From assembly GCF_045223415.1 (NCBI RefSeq), contig NZ_JBEQZJ010000008.1, positions 33,520 to 97,519 on the forward strand: a stretch of DNA of 64,000 nt, in the 5' to 3' direction. A program made the translations under genes and the position numbers. The notes under the pieces were generated by a model, which was not told the DNA's origin, did no database searches, and saw only the letters and a list, made by a program, of their open reading frames with translations. The DNA is from Hoskinsella mucinilytica (GTDB lineage Bacteria; Bacillota_I; Bacilli_A; Erysipelotrichales; Erysipelotrichaceae). Shown one piece after another: positions 8,104 to 18,438 of the stretch. The number at the start of each line of letters is the position of its first letter. Position 1 is the stretch's first letter.

Positions 8104-8277
8104 TTACAATAAGCTCCCTTTTAATCCTTTTTTAAAAACTAAAACTGCTCTTTGTGTGCCTAAAAATGACATAGTGATTAAACGATAACCGCTCTTCTCC
8201 ATTTCAGCTATTTTCTGATCAATTTTATTTGTCACATTTCCTACAGAGATATCATCTACTAATTCAGTTTTATACAT
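8104..8277 (-). CDS. DUF4177-like small protein
   Basis: A 57-residue protein with the pattern of DUF4177-like proteins: an N-terminal strand MYKTELVDD, then a helix KIDQKIAEMEKSGYRLITMSF and a final strand AVLVFKKG. The family is small, soluble and of unknown function, and is frequent in phages and conjugative elements. Start ATG 8277 is preceded by GAGGTG with 6-base spacing; the GTG at 8286 overlaps that box. Confidence 0.65.
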   Translation of the reverse strand: MYKTELVDDISVGNVTNKIDQKIAEMEKSGYRLITMSFLGTQRAVLVFKKGLKGSLL

Positions 8278-8387
8278 TCTTGTCACCTCACTTACAAATT
8301 CTAATTTTAACTACAGTCATATTAACATTGAATTTGATAAAGTACAATATATGAAAAAGAAAATTAAGGCTACAACAGAAAATATCT

Positions 8388-9401
8388 TTATCCTTTTTCG
8401 TATTCCTTGAATTTCTCTTTTCTTGTTTTAGTTGGCTGTATTCCTAATCTAATACAAAGGTTATCATTCACATCCTTGTAATGTTGTGGTGGTTCATCAA
8501 GGCAGATATAATTAGGCATTTTCACTTTCATATTTTCAATAATCAACTTTGTTGCCATTCTACCTGTCCTATCTAAATCTAAGTGAAATACAATCGTATT
8601 TACCTTAGGATGATCTTTTAGAAACTGTATCAATGCTAGGGGAATCTTGATTTCTTTTGTTTCATTTTGTGGAGCATATGCACCAGTTAGTGCTAGAATA
8701 TACTCCTGATTAAATTCTTTTTTATCAAGGATAAATAGGGTAGCCTGTGATAAAACATCAATAGGTGCTTCATTTACATGAACGATTCTACAATCAGGAT
8801 CTGCTGATTCAATACAAAAGCTGTATCGCTTATCACTTCCAGCTGCATCTCCTTTGAAATCACTGTTGATACCACGTAATGCAACATGACGTGCTTTCTG
8901 TGTTTCTTTATCATAACCAACAAAGGCAACATTTTTATAGGTCCTTTTCGTTTCCTTATTTTGATACTCACACTGATAAATCAAATAATGTGCAATACAG
9001 TAATGAATTACCTCATATGCGATTCCTCTACCTAACAGGTAATCTAAAGTTTCCTGATTGCTTTTCGATGGTAAGGGACGCTGCAGCTTCTTGTCTTTTT
9101 CCTTTTCTGAATAAGGAACATATTTAAGTGCTTTTAACTCCATGTTGCCCGCAAGAATCTTTGCAGCTTCCAAAAAGGAATAGTGATCTACTTTAATGAG
9201 AAAATCCAAAGCTGATTTTCCTCCTATTCCCATAGACTGCCAATGCCATAATCCATTAGATATATGCAAGCTGTCGTGATTTCTTATACAATACGTATCA
9301 TGTGAGATCTTTTTCAATCGTTCAGGCTGATAGTTAGAAAGGTAAGTGAGTAAATCTACCTTTTTTATTTTTTCCAGTTCCGCTGGCTTGATATATGCCA
9401 T
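8388..9401 (-). CDS. DUF3991 and Toprim domain protein (primase-like)
   Basis: A 337-residue protein standard in Tn1549-like elements. The N-terminus (AYIKPAELEKIKKVDLLTYL, HDSLHISNGLWHWQSMGIGG, ALDFLIKV) resembles the zinc-poor primase-type domain; the middle matches DUF3991 (LLGRGIAYEVIHYC to NVAFVGYD); the C-terminal Toprim has the catalytic Glu in HVNEAPIDVL (about residue 210) and the DxD pair in HLDLDRTG (about 273). Toprim proteins of this kind probably act in element DNA replication or processing. Start ATG 9401 has AGGAG 9 bases upstream and fits the family N-terminus; a longer frame from 9485 overlaps the upstream gene and lacks a ribosome site. Confidence 0.9.
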   Translation of the reverse strand: MAYIKPAELEKIKKVDLLTYLSNYQPERLKKISHDTYCIRNHDSLHISNGLWHWQSMGIGGKSALDFLIKVDHYSFLEAAKILAGNMELKALKYVPYSEKEKDKKLQRPLPSKSNQETLDYLLGRGIAYEVIHYCIAHYLIYQCEYQNKETKRTYKNVAFVGYDKETQKARHVALRGINSDFKGDAAGSDKRYSFCIESADPDCRIVHVNEAPIDVLSQATLFILDKKEFNQEYILALTGAYAPQNETKEIKIPLALIQFLKDHPKVNTIVFHLDLDRTGRMATKLIIENMKVKMPNYICLDEPPQHYKDVNDNLCIRLGIQPTKTRKEKFKEYEKG

Positions 9402-9468
9402 AACCTCTGCTCCTTTCAAATGAAAAGAGAACCATATTTCAGGCTCTCCTAACATTTCAATCATTTTA

Positions 9469-9810
9469 TTAATCATATAAACCAATCATTTGCAACCATC
9501 TCATACAATCATGATAACCTAATTTGTAGATTTCTAACTGTTCATAATTATCCATCATTCGTACAACACTAAAAAATTCCTGTAAGGCTTTCATATCTTC
9601 TCTTGAATATGTTTCCTTTTCCAATTCAGTATCATCACTCAGTGAAGATATAAACGGATAGTCCTCTTCTAATTTATCTTTTCTTTTTTTCAGTTCTCGA
9701 TACTTATCTGATAGATTACATAATTTTTTTGTAGGTACATCATACATTCTTGTAACAAATGGACTACGCAATGTGATATACTCATCATCCCATAAATCAA
9801 TAAATTTCAT
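9469..9810 (-). CDS. Hypothetical helical protein, third member of element family
   Basis: A 113-residue protein with a charged coiled middle (KYRELKKRKDKLEEDYPF) and a C-terminus YSREDMKALQEFF...EIYKLGYHDC that matches the pattern of the genes at 5636 and 5944. A strong AAAGGAGGA box precedes ATG 9810. It lies between the giant helicase gene and the Toprim gene and is probably in their operon. Function is unknown. Confidence 0.8.
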   Translation of the reverse strand: MKFIDLWDDEYITLRSPFVTRMYDVPTKKLCNLSDKYRELKKRKDKLEEDYPFISSLSDDTELEKETYSREDMKALQEFFSVVRMMDNYEQLEIYKLGYHDCMRWLQMIGLYD

Positions 9811-9875
9811 AAGCTCCTCCTTTCCCACTTTTATTATAGAAATGGATAGCCATATTCGCAAATGTACGATGAGCG

Positions 9876-12800
9876 TTATCTTTCTCTTTGTCTTGATCTT
9901 CGATTTGTTTCCCTGTCATCAACTGTATCAATTTCATTCTCATCAATAATCGAAGGCTCTTTTTCATCAAGTTTCAATTCGATGGTCAGTTTCGCAAGCC
10001 TTTTGCTTTTCTCCTGTAATTTATCTTCATGCTCAAATGGTTTATTTACCTCTATTTTAGCTGTTTCCAGTTGTGATTGAACCAAAGATAAGGTTGTTTC
10101 TGCTTTCTCTTTGATTTTCTCAATACCATTCAGTGCGTTATTGATCCTTGTAAGATTTCCGGATTTATCGCTTCCTAACGAAATTGTATATTCCCATCCA
10201 TGTTCTAATGTGAGCATATATTCAGCATTAAATTGATTAAAAGAAACTTTCATATCGAATCCTCGATAATTGCCAATCAATACAGGTTCTGAGGATGTGT
10301 GTTTTCTACAAAGTAAAAGCAGCATGTTGCCTGCTTCTGCTTTGTCCTGATAATGAACACCACCTAATTCCATACCAATAAACTCCTCTCCATCTAAAAG
10401 GGGATGCTGATCTCTTATCAAAATATCTTTTTGAGTTAATTGAATGATTTCTTTATTCAATGCAATCTGTTTGGGATACGTTTTTAAAATACTGTCTTGT
10501 AATTCATAGATTTGATTTTGATAACTGGCTTTCAACGTATTCAGCTTATTGACTTCCATCTCCAGATTGCAACGTTCCATAATTTTAGGATCACCACAGG
10601 CAATCGCCTTGATTGCAGCATACTCCATAACTGCATCATCAATTTCCTCCATGGATCTTTGCGGTGTTTTCCCTGTCAGTACCTGTGAGATAAACTGCTG
10701 TTTCTTTTCTATGGTCTGATACAAATAGGCATCGAATGTTCCTTCGGTCACATATCGGATGACATGCACAGTTTCATTGATATTGCCTTGTCGGATTCCT
10801 CGTCCACGCCGTTGCTCTAGATCTCTTGGTCGCCATGGACAATCAAGATCATGCAAAGCAACAATCAAATCCTGCACATTCGTGCCGGCACCCATCTTGC
10901 TGGTACTCCCAAGTAAGATACGTACAGATCCTTGACGTGTTTTCGCAAACAATTCTTTTCGTTGAATATCTGTTTTAGCATCGTGGATAAACGCAATTTC
11001 ATTGGATGGTATGCCTTTTTTTACCAGTTTCTTTTTGACTTCTTCATAGACATTATTGAATACTGACACATCATTTGAATCTGCTATGACATCATCATTG
11101 ATATTTTTAGAATCTGCTGTTGGTGTAGATAAATCGCAAAACAACAACTGAGTGCCTTTGATATCTGCTGAATCTTCCCATAGTTTGTATACCTGCTCAA
11201 TACAAGCATTGACCTTGCTTCCTTCATGTTCCGGTAATAATGGATTCATTAAGCGTTGATCTAATGCCAGTTTTCTTCCATCCGATGTAATCTTCAGCAT
11301 GTTGTCCTCATATGGCTTTACTTCACGATTTCTTATTTTCTCTGCTCGTTCTCCCAGTGATTTTATCATCTTCTCCTGTTCATCACTGGCGGGAACAGAT
11401 ATAATATCGAATTGTACTTTGGGTACTGGTAGATTCAACATTTCCGGTGTCTGTATGTCTGCGACCTCACGAAACATGGTCATAAGTTCAGGCAAGTTAT
11501 AAAATTTAGAGAATCGTGTTTTCATCTTAAAACCTTTTCCATCTGGCGATAGTTCCATAGCAGTAACGGTTTCTCCAAATGTAGATGCCCACGCATCGAA
11601 GGATTCAAGTTCATTTTTTTTCAACACATCATATTGAAGATATCTTTGCATCGTATACAATTCTGCCATGCTGTTTGATATCGCAGTTCCCGTTGCGAAA
11701 ACAACACCACGATATCCTGTAAGTTCATTTAAATACTGTGTTTTCATGAATAGATCAGAAGCACGCTGAGAATCAGTCTGTGATATCCCTGATACATTTC
11801 GCATTTTGCTGTAAAGAAATAAGTTCTTGAACAGATCCGCTTCATCTACAAACAGCATATCAATGCCCAATTGTTCAAAACAAAGAATATCATCCTTTTT
11901 GGTAGAATCATTGAGCTTATCCAATTTGCTTGAAAGTTGATACTTCATTTTTTCTAACTGTTTGATTGTGAAACGTTCTCCATCACTTTCTTTTAACATT
12001 TTAATATTATTAGAAATCTCTTCTACCTGATTTCTAATTTGGATTCGTTGCCGCTCTGCTGAAATCGGCATTTTGATAAATTGGCTATGTGTGATGATGA
12101 CGCCATCCCAATCTCCGGCAGCAATACGTGCAAAGAACTTATGGCGATTTGCTTTGGATAACGTATCGGTTGTTGCCACCAAAACATTTGCACTAGGATA
12201 TAAACGATAAAAATCCGATGCAAAATCACCGATGATGTTATTCGGCACTACATATAACGGTTTACTGCAAAAGCCAAGTCGTTTACTTTCCATCCCTGCA
12301 GCGATCATTTCAAATGTCTTTCCTGCACCTACGGAATGAGCCAATAGGGTATTCCCGCCATAGAGGATACGGGCAATGGCATCTACCTGATGCTTTCGAA
12401 GAGTAATATCAGGATTCATACCGATGAATGATAAGTGACTTCCATCATAGGTCCGATTTCTAATAGAATTAAATCTCTCATTATAAATCGTACATAATTG
12501 TTCTCTTCGTTCAGGATCTTTCCATATCCAATTACTGAATTCTGATTTTATCAAATCCTGTTTATCTTGTGCGATAGCAGTTTCCTTTTTATTCAATACA
12601 CGTACTTCTTTTCCGTTTTCATCAGTAGTCTTATCAAACACTTTAACATCTCTTAGATTCAGCGTATTCTCAATAATTTTATAGGCATTGACACGATGTG
12701 TTCCAAAGCTTTTCGTCGCTTTTACACCACAATCAAGCGATTTTCTCGTTACATTCCATTCTTGTGTGCTTGTCACAAATTGAATATCTATGGAACTGCG

Positions 12801-15800
12801 ATAATAGCTAGGTGTATCCAATAATTGATACATGAATTCTTTATAGAGTTCTCTTGGTATCCATGTTGTTCCAAGACGTACACTAATATCTCCTGCTTTG
12901 ATGGGTTCCGGCTGAACCTGTTCCAACGCAGTTACATTCATCTGATAAAGTTGTGGTTCTTTCATTGCTGCATGTTTTGCATAAATCAGTTTCTCTCTCA
13001 CATTTCCTGATAGATATTCATCAGCTGTTTCATACACAGGATTGCCATTTTCATCTTTCTTCTCAGGATTTGGATAAATAACTCCATTTAAACTCTGTAT
13101 AAGTTCTGGCTCTTCCATTTCAGATATTTGTGTCATAAATGAAAAATCAACATGACCTTTTTCTGACATACAGACAATTAGAGCTTCATTTGCTGATTTT
13201 ACAGAAGCAAGCTGTTTGCGAGGTTTTATGGTTCGTTTATAAAAAATATCTGCTTTTTTCTTCAATGTCTTATCTTCATTCAAGACTTCTAACGAGCAAA
13301 TTAGGTTGTAAGAACTGTCATCCTGAAATGCTTGTTTATTTCCTCGACTATTCAATAAATCATATTTGTTGGTAAAAGAATCATAAAGGTCATGAAGCTG
13401 TGTCTGCTGCTGTTCTATCTTATCCTGTGGATCATCATCTGTCTGATATACAATGAGCTGTCGCATGGCATCACGAATTTGAATCATGCCTCGTATACGA
13501 TTTTCTCCTGTTTTTGAGGTAGTGTACGGATACATCCTACTATTCTCACGATAATAGATAGTTCCATCTACGATACAGTAACTGTAATTACGTACTGTCG
13601 GATCTGCGGGAATGGATTGATCTTCTTCATCCACATATAACGAGGAAGCCATGGATATATCTGATTTGATATTACTCATTGCATCTTCAAGCAGCTGTTT
13701 AATATCTGCATTTTCATAAGGCTTGCAAGAAGTAGATACACCATACTGTGAAGGTTCTTCCACCATCGTACCCAAGCACATCTCAGGATGATTGACAAAA
13801 TATGAATTCATGACGATACCATCCTTATTGCTCATGACATCCAGCCATTCAGGTTCATCAACAAATGGTCTTTCTCGTTTTTGTAGAAATAAAATATCAC
13901 TGGTCACTCTTGTGCCTGCATTTAATGAAAAGGTATCATCAGGCAGACGGATTGCGCCCAATAGATCAGCACGCTGAGCAATATACTTTCGTACGTTCCT
14001 ATTTTTCTTGTCCATTGTGAATTTAGAAGTCAGAAATACAACAATACCACCAACCTTGACTTTATCTAGTGCCTTAGCGAAGAAATAATCATGAATCATG
14101 AAGTGCTGCTGATTGTATTTAGGATCATATACCGGTAATTGACCATAAGGAACGTTGCCAACCACTGCATCGAACAGATTATCAGATAGTTCTGTCTGTT
14201 CAAATCCCTTTATATCAATTGTTGCCTTTTGATATAGTTGCTGGGCAATTCTACCTGAAATTGAGTCAAGTTCTACACCATAAAAATTGCAATCCATACC
14301 TTCCGGCTGCATCCCCATAAAATTTCCAATACCACAAGATGGTTCCAGCAGGTTTCCTTCTTTCAATCCCATATCCATCAGCTTTTGATAAATTGCTTCT
14401 ATGATGATTGGAGGTGTATAAAAGGCAGTTAGAGTAGATTCTCTCGCTGCCTTGTATTCTGTATCATTCAATACTGCTTTCAATTCTTCATATTCGTTTT
14501 TCCACTTTTCTTTGGTGTCATCAAATGCATCTGCCAAGGCACCCCATCCTACATAGTTTGATAGGACTTGCTGTTCTTCAGGAGTAGCTAATCGCTGTTC
14601 CTGTTCCAGCTGTTTTAACAGTTTTATTGCGGATACATTATTTTGATATTTCTCTTTCAATCCACCTGAGCCTAAGCTATCATCGGTAATTTGGTAGTTG
14701 CGACGTTCTGTATCAGATACATTAGGATATAGTTTCCTAGGAATGATGATTTCTTTCTCATTTCTAGGCATATCAACGAACGTTTCTTTTTGAGTTGGTT
14801 TTGTTTCTATATTTTCTTGATATGGTATCAAGGTAGTCAAAGTTTTAGCTATGGTTTCTCTTGAACTTAATATTGGCTCATATGGCGTGTAAATTTTCGG
14901 TGCTTTCTTCTCAACACGAAAAAATGGTCTGTTTTGATCATAAAGATAACCATTACGATAATCATGAAGAATCGCTTTCTCAAAATCCTCAATATCTACT
15001 TCTATCATTCCATCTCCATCATAACTATCGGAGAATAGATTTAAGATAACTTCATCTTCATCAACCACTTCAATTTTTCCATAGATCTGTTTATTCTCAT
15101 ATTGAAAGAAAACAATATCTCCGTCATTATAACGTGGCTGTTCATTTGAAATTACTGGATCATACGAATATCCTGATTCACTGTTTTTTGTTAGGTCACT
15201 GCCTTTTCTTTCCGCATACAGCATACTGATTTCTTCACGAAGAATCATTGCCTTATCAAACAGTGGATTTTCTATTTGTTCATAAACTATTTTATTCAGA
15301 AATAAGATTAAATCTTCTAACCCTCCTATATCATTTAGCATCATTTGGGTATCAGAAACCGCTGCTTCAAAATCCGTTTCTTGATACTGATTCTTGAAAT
15401 TGTTTGGATCATATTCTGCCATAAACGTAGTCAAAGTTTTGGCTATGGTTTCTCTTGCACTTAATATCGGCTCGTATGGCGTGTAAATTGTCGGTTCTTT
15501 CTTCTCATGAAAAAGAGAATACGTTCCATAATAGAACTCCAATACATGGGATAATTCCTCATTCATCTGTTCATGATATTGTGAACCTTCCTCAGTATTG
15601 CGAAGTGCAATATGCATTAGATCCAAAACATGCTCTATGTTATCTTTTTTACTAAGGAATGAGAACAATGCCTTATCTTCATTAAAGAACCCGTAAGCTA
15701 TGCGATAAGGGCGGATATTATGAAATGGCAGATGATAAAAGAAATTCTCGATTTCCATTGTAATCGTATGTCGCTCATGATCTTCCATACCTGCTTTTTC

Positions 15801-18407
15801 TTCTGTTGTAAGATATTTATCATGTGCAATCAAATAAGCAATTCTATCTGCCACATCTTTCCATTTCAACAATGTCTTTGCATAGGGCTTATTATAAGAA
15901 CCGGTTTTGATTTCAATTCCTTTGCTGTCAGACAAGTATCTATTATTTCCTGCCATTCCCCAAATATTTTTCAAGAATTTTATACGCTCTTTTTTATCAT
16001 TATGATTTCTGTAAAATGATAACGTATCATACTTTTGATTGGTGCGATGCTCAGCAGTCAAGACTTCATCAATTGTATCCTGTGTAATAAAATATGCATA
16101 ATCAGGTTCATGATAATCTGCTGCACGAAAATCTAAATGAGGAATCGCTATATATTCCATAGCAGTGATCATTTTATCCGGTGTATACTGTTTCCAGTTC
16201 ATGAGATCGTGATTCTGCTGATAAGCTTGATTGAATTCAAATAAATCCTGTAACGTTCGATCATAAAAATCTTTTGTCTTGAGAAGCTCAGCTACTTTAG
16301 GCGGACCATCAACAAATCCCATATGATAATATTCTCGAAGCTCCATCATATGGTCACTAACTTCAAAATTCATGTTTTGACACATATACAATAGCTTTAC
16401 AGATATATCTTTATATTCATAATCATTCAGCTTATCCAAATCTTCCTGTGGCATATAGCGTCCTGTTTCCAACAGATTACGAATACCTTTTGACACATCC
16501 TCCCAGCTTAATGATTGTTTATCAAATGACGTAACGATTCCTTTTCCCCATGAAATGTGAATACCATCCCCATCCCATGTATAGGCAACATGCTTATTGT
16601 CGATGATAAAACCATTGCTGCCTTTTTTATATAAATTCTTCAGCATTTGGACATTCTCTTTTATTGGTAAATCAAGTGATAGAAATAATGCAATTTGTAT
16701 CTTAGAATCCCGTTCTTCTGTACCTTCTGCCAGTACCGCATCTACGATATGCTGAGGCATAGAAAAGGGGAGCTTTTCTTTATTTTCAGCTGGTTCAAAA
16801 GATTCTATTTCAAATAGGTTCAATTGCTGTTCCTGTGTAGAAAGAAGTGGCTTTATAGGAATAGAAACCCATGCATTTCGTTGAATCATATCCTCTGTAT
16901 ATGCAGTAATAACATCCCATGTAACATACCCTTCAAACTTCGGATTAAGATAACTTCCTTTCCAGACCCTTAACATATCTTTTTCTTCACTGCGTTGAAA
17001 TCCAAGTCTTTCTTCTTGATACAGAAATTCAATGATTGTGGTGGTAAAACTTTCTTTGATATAAGCAAGGCGATGTTCCTTATCATCAAAGAACTGAAAA
17101 ACTGTTTGAATATCTTTATTCTTGTGGGAACGGAAACGGTCATATTTGAGAAGTTCCTCAAACTCATCTTGCGTAAAAAAAGCAGGTATGGAAGACTTCG
17201 TACCTGCAGTTTCTGTATTTAAATGAAGATCAGTTCTTTCTTGATCAGTTCGTGAATCGTTTCCTCGATGTTGTTCATCTGACGTATCCATTCCATTTGG
17301 TTGACTTCCTTGAGTTGCTCGTTGACTCCCATCTTTTCCTTCATCTGCGTCATCAGCTGTTCTTTGCGTCGATTGGCTGTCTTGTCTATCTCCATTAGAT
17401 GTTGATTCAAGGTCTGTGTTGTCAAATAATTCGTAAACAGAATCGGATGGTGTTCCTTGAGATATTTTCTCCTCATCAATCCGTACTTGCCTAACTCCAC
17501 CGTCTTCTCCGGTTTCAATGTGAGATTGGGTATCTGATACTCTCCCATCTGTATATAATTTAGTTCCATATGATTCCTGACTCCTTTCCATCGTGGTTTC
17601 TTTTTCATCTTCATTGTAGTTTTTTACAGACTCATCGGCAAATGTGCGATTCTCATTGCGTTCTAACAACAATACCGTTCTTCTGTTTTCGTTGATAATC
17701 ATCTGCGACATATCTTTCACTGGCACACCAACTGCATTGATACTAGTTCCCGTAAACAATGAAATCTGTCGCAAGTCATCTTCACTGATATAATCCTCTG
17801 CATGAATACCACAACGAGTCAACACAGCATAAGCAACACTGGCATTGATAACATTTTGATAAATGATTGCTGTATTCTGTTCATCTAGTTCCTCAAGCAT
17901 AGTTCCTTCTTTACAGTATTGTAAATCATTTAAATAATCTTTGATATTATCCTCTACGATGTTAGCTGTTGAGGATAGGATTGCGGAAACGAGTTTATCC
18001 TTTTGATTTAATGGACCGAATTTATCTATCAGTGTTTCTATGACTTCTGTTTCATATTCCAATTTCATATTCCACACAGGAACCTGACGATGTTGTTTTG
18101 ATGCTCTCGTGTCTGATATATCAAAATAATATTTTAGTCTTGCGTTCCCCTGATATTCGTCATCAAATACTGCGATACCTTTTGAACCGCTTTTAATCCA
18201 CAATCCATAGCGCCGGTTCCAATCTTCCATTTCCAACACTGCGGTAGCATCAGGTCGCTGTGCATAGATCATGACCATATCGCTAAAGGGTAAACGATAG
18301 TTTTTACATGCTACTTTCAAAAACGCAGTCCAGTTTTTCTCATCTTTTGTGATTCGTTTTAATGTTTCTTGATATAGTTGTGTTGCCTCTTCATATCGAA
18401 TTGCCAT
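9876..18407 (-). CDS. Giant N6-DNA methylase / SNF2-type helicase fusion protein
   Basis: A 2,843-residue protein typical of Tn1549/CTn-type conjugative elements. The N-terminus (about 1-130, MVMIYAQRPDATAVLEMEDW) resembles the ArdC/LtrC-like domain. Residues about 210-420 form a Ser/Thr/Asp/Gln-rich linker. Repeated helical modules follow to about 1,200. The methylase domain has motif I LLEPSCGIGNF (about 1,355) and motif IV NVPYGQ (about 1,420). The SNF2 helicase has Walker A AHSVGAGKTFE (about 2,025), FVDEAD (about 2,185) and the C-terminal arginine motif QRRGRGIRQG (about 2,535), and then coiled coil to the end. ATG 18407 has AAAGGAGG upstream. No partner endonuclease is present; the likely job is to protect or process element DNA during transfer, which is inference. 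Confidence 0.95.
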   Translation of the reverse strand: MAIRYEEATQLYQETLKRITKDEKNWTAFLKVACKNYRLPFSDMVMIYAQRPDATAVLEMEDWNRRYGLWIKSGSKGIAVFDDEYQGNARLKYYFDISDTRASKQHRQVPVWNMKLEYETEVIETLIDKFGPLNQKDKLVSAILSSTANIVEDNIKDYLNDLQYCKEGTMLEELDEQNTAIIYQNVINASVAYAVLTRCGIHAEDYISEDDLRQISLFTGTSINAVGVPVKDMSQMIINENRRTVLLLERNENRTFADESVKNYNEDEKETTMERSQESYGTKLYTDGRVSDTQSHIETGEDGGVRQVRIDEEKISQGTPSDSVYELFDNTDLESTSNGDRQDSQSTQRTADDADEGKDGSQRATQGSQPNGMDTSDEQHRGNDSRTDQERTDLHLNTETAGTKSSIPAFFTQDEFEELLKYDRFRSHKNKDIQTVFQFFDDKEHRLAYIKESFTTTIIEFLYQEERLGFQRSEEKDMLRVWKGSYLNPKFEGYVTWDVITAYTEDMIQRNAWVSIPIKPLLSTQEQQLNLFEIESFEPAENKEKLPFSMPQHIVDAVLAEGTEERDSKIQIALFLSLDLPIKENVQMLKNLYKKGSNGFIIDNKHVAYTWDGDGIHISWGKGIVTSFDKQSLSWEDVSKGIRNLLETGRYMPQEDLDKLNDYEYKDISVKLLYMCQNMNFEVSDHMMELREYYHMGFVDGPPKVAELLKTKDFYDRTLQDLFEFNQAYQQNHDLMNWKQYTPDKMITAMEYIAIPHLDFRAADYHEPDYAYFITQDTIDEVLTAEHRTNQKYDTLSFYRNHNDKKERIKFLKNIWGMAGNNRYLSDSKGIEIKTGSYNKPYAKTLLKWKDVADRIAYLIAHDKYLTTEEKAGMEDHERHTITMEIENFFYHLPFHNIRPYRIAYGFFNEDKALFSFLSKKDNIEHVLDLMHIALRNTEEGSQYHEQMNEELSHVLEFYYGTYSLFHEKKEPTIYTPYEPILSARETIAKTLTTFMAEYDPNNFKNQYQETDFEAAVSDTQMMLNDIGGLEDLILFLNKIVYEQIENPLFDKAMILREEISMLYAERKGSDLTKNSESGYSYDPVISNEQPRYNDGDIVFFQYENKQIYGKIEVVDEDEVILNLFSDSYDGDGMIEVDIEDFEKAILHDYRNGYLYDQNRPFFRVEKKAPKIYTPYEPILSSRETIAKTLTTLIPYQENIETKPTQKETFVDMPRNEKEIIIPRKLYPNVSDTERRNYQITDDSLGSGGLKEKYQNNVSAIKLLKQLEQEQRLATPEEQQVLSNYVGWGALADAFDDTKEKWKNEYEELKAVLNDTEYKAARESTLTAFYTPPIIIEAIYQKLMDMGLKEGNLLEPSCGIGNFMGMQPEGMDCNFYGVELDSISGRIAQQLYQKATIDIKGFEQTELSDNLFDAVVGNVPYGQLPVYDPKYNQQHFMIHDYFFAKALDKVKVGGIVVFLTSKFTMDKKNRNVRKYIAQRADLLGAIRLPDDTFSLNAGTRVTSDILFLQKRERPFVDEPEWLDVMSNKDGIVMNSYFVNHPEMCLGTMVEEPSQYGVSTSCKPYENADIKQLLEDAMSNIKSDISMASSLYVDEEDQSIPADPTVRNYSYCIVDGTIYYRENSRMYPYTTSKTGENRIRGMIQIRDAMRQLIVYQTDDDPQDKIEQQQTQLHDLYDSFTNKYDLLNSRGNKQAFQDDSSYNLICSLEVLNEDKTLKKKADIFYKRTIKPRKQLASVKSANEALIVCMSEKGHVDFSFMTQISEMEEPELIQSLNGVIYPNPEKKDENGNPVYETADEYLSGNVREKLIYAKHAAMKEPQLYQMNVTALEQVQPEPIKAGDISVRLGTTWIPRELYKEFMYQLLDTPSYYRSSIDIQFVTSTQEWNVTRKSLDCGVKATKSFGTHRVNAYKIIENTLNLRDVKVFDKTTDENGKEVRVLNKKETAIAQDKQDLIKSEFSNWIWKDPERREQLCTIYNERFNSIRNRTYDGSHLSFIGMNPDITLRKHQVDAIARILYGGNTLLAHSVGAGKTFEMIAAGMESKRLGFCSKPLYVVPNNIIGDFASDFYRLYPSANVLVATTDTLSKANRHKFFARIAAGDWDGVIITHSQFIKMPISAERQRIQIRNQVEEISNNIKMLKESDGERFTIKQLEKMKYQLSSKLDKLNDSTKKDDILCFEQLGIDMLFVDEADLFKNLFLYSKMRNVSGISQTDSQRASDLFMKTQYLNELTGYRGVVFATGTAISNSMAELYTMQRYLQYDVLKKNELESFDAWASTFGETVTAMELSPDGKGFKMKTRFSKFYNLPELMTMFREVADIQTPEMLNLPVPKVQFDIISVPASDEQEKMIKSLGERAEKIRNREVKPYEDNMLKITSDGRKLALDQRLMNPLLPEHEGSKVNACIEQVYKLWEDSADIKGTQLLFCDLSTPTADSKNINDDVIADSNDVSVFNNVYEEVKKKLVKKGIPSNEIAFIHDAKTDIQRKELFAKTRQGSVRILLGSTSKMGAGTNVQDLIVALHDLDCPWRPRDLEQRRGRGIRQGNINETVHVIRYVTEGTFDAYLYQTIEKKQQFISQVLTGKTPQRSMEEIDDAVMEYAAIKAIACGDPKIMERCNLEMEVNKLNTLKASYQNQIYELQDSILKTYPKQIALNKEIIQLTQKDILIRDQHPLLDGEEFIGMELGGVHYQDKAEAGNMLLLLCRKHTSSEPVLIGNYRGFDMKVSFNQFNAEYMLTLEHGWEYTISLGSDKSGNLTRINNALNGIEKIKEKAETTLSLVQSQLETAKIEVNKPFEHEDKLQEKSKRLAKLTIELKLDEKEPSIIDENEIDTVDDRETNRRSRQRER
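14833..14913. repeat. Intragenic direct repeat, copy A
   Basis: An 81-bp segment that matches 15427-15507 at 75 of 81 positions. It encodes KIYTPYEPILSSRETIAKTL in the giant methylase/helicase. Both copies are in the same frame, 594 bases (198 codons) apart. Confidence 0.95.
15427..15507. repeat. Intragenic direct repeat, copy B
   Basis: Partner of 14833-14913. It encodes TIYTPYEPILSARETIAKTL. The six differences include silent and conservative changes, so both copies appear to be under coding constraint. Confidence 0.95.
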
Positions 18408-18438
18408 ATATGACACCTCCTTTGATCATTACATAATT

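Noticed and set aside
17219..17614. A 131-residue minus-strand frame with Met-rich sequence
   Set aside because: It lies wholly inside the giant methylase/helicase gene in another frame, over the repetitive polar linker, and has no ribosome site.
9876..18407. Restriction-modification system
   Set aside because: A methylase domain is present, but it is fused to an SNF2 helicase typical of conjugative elements and there is no endonuclease or specificity gene beside it.
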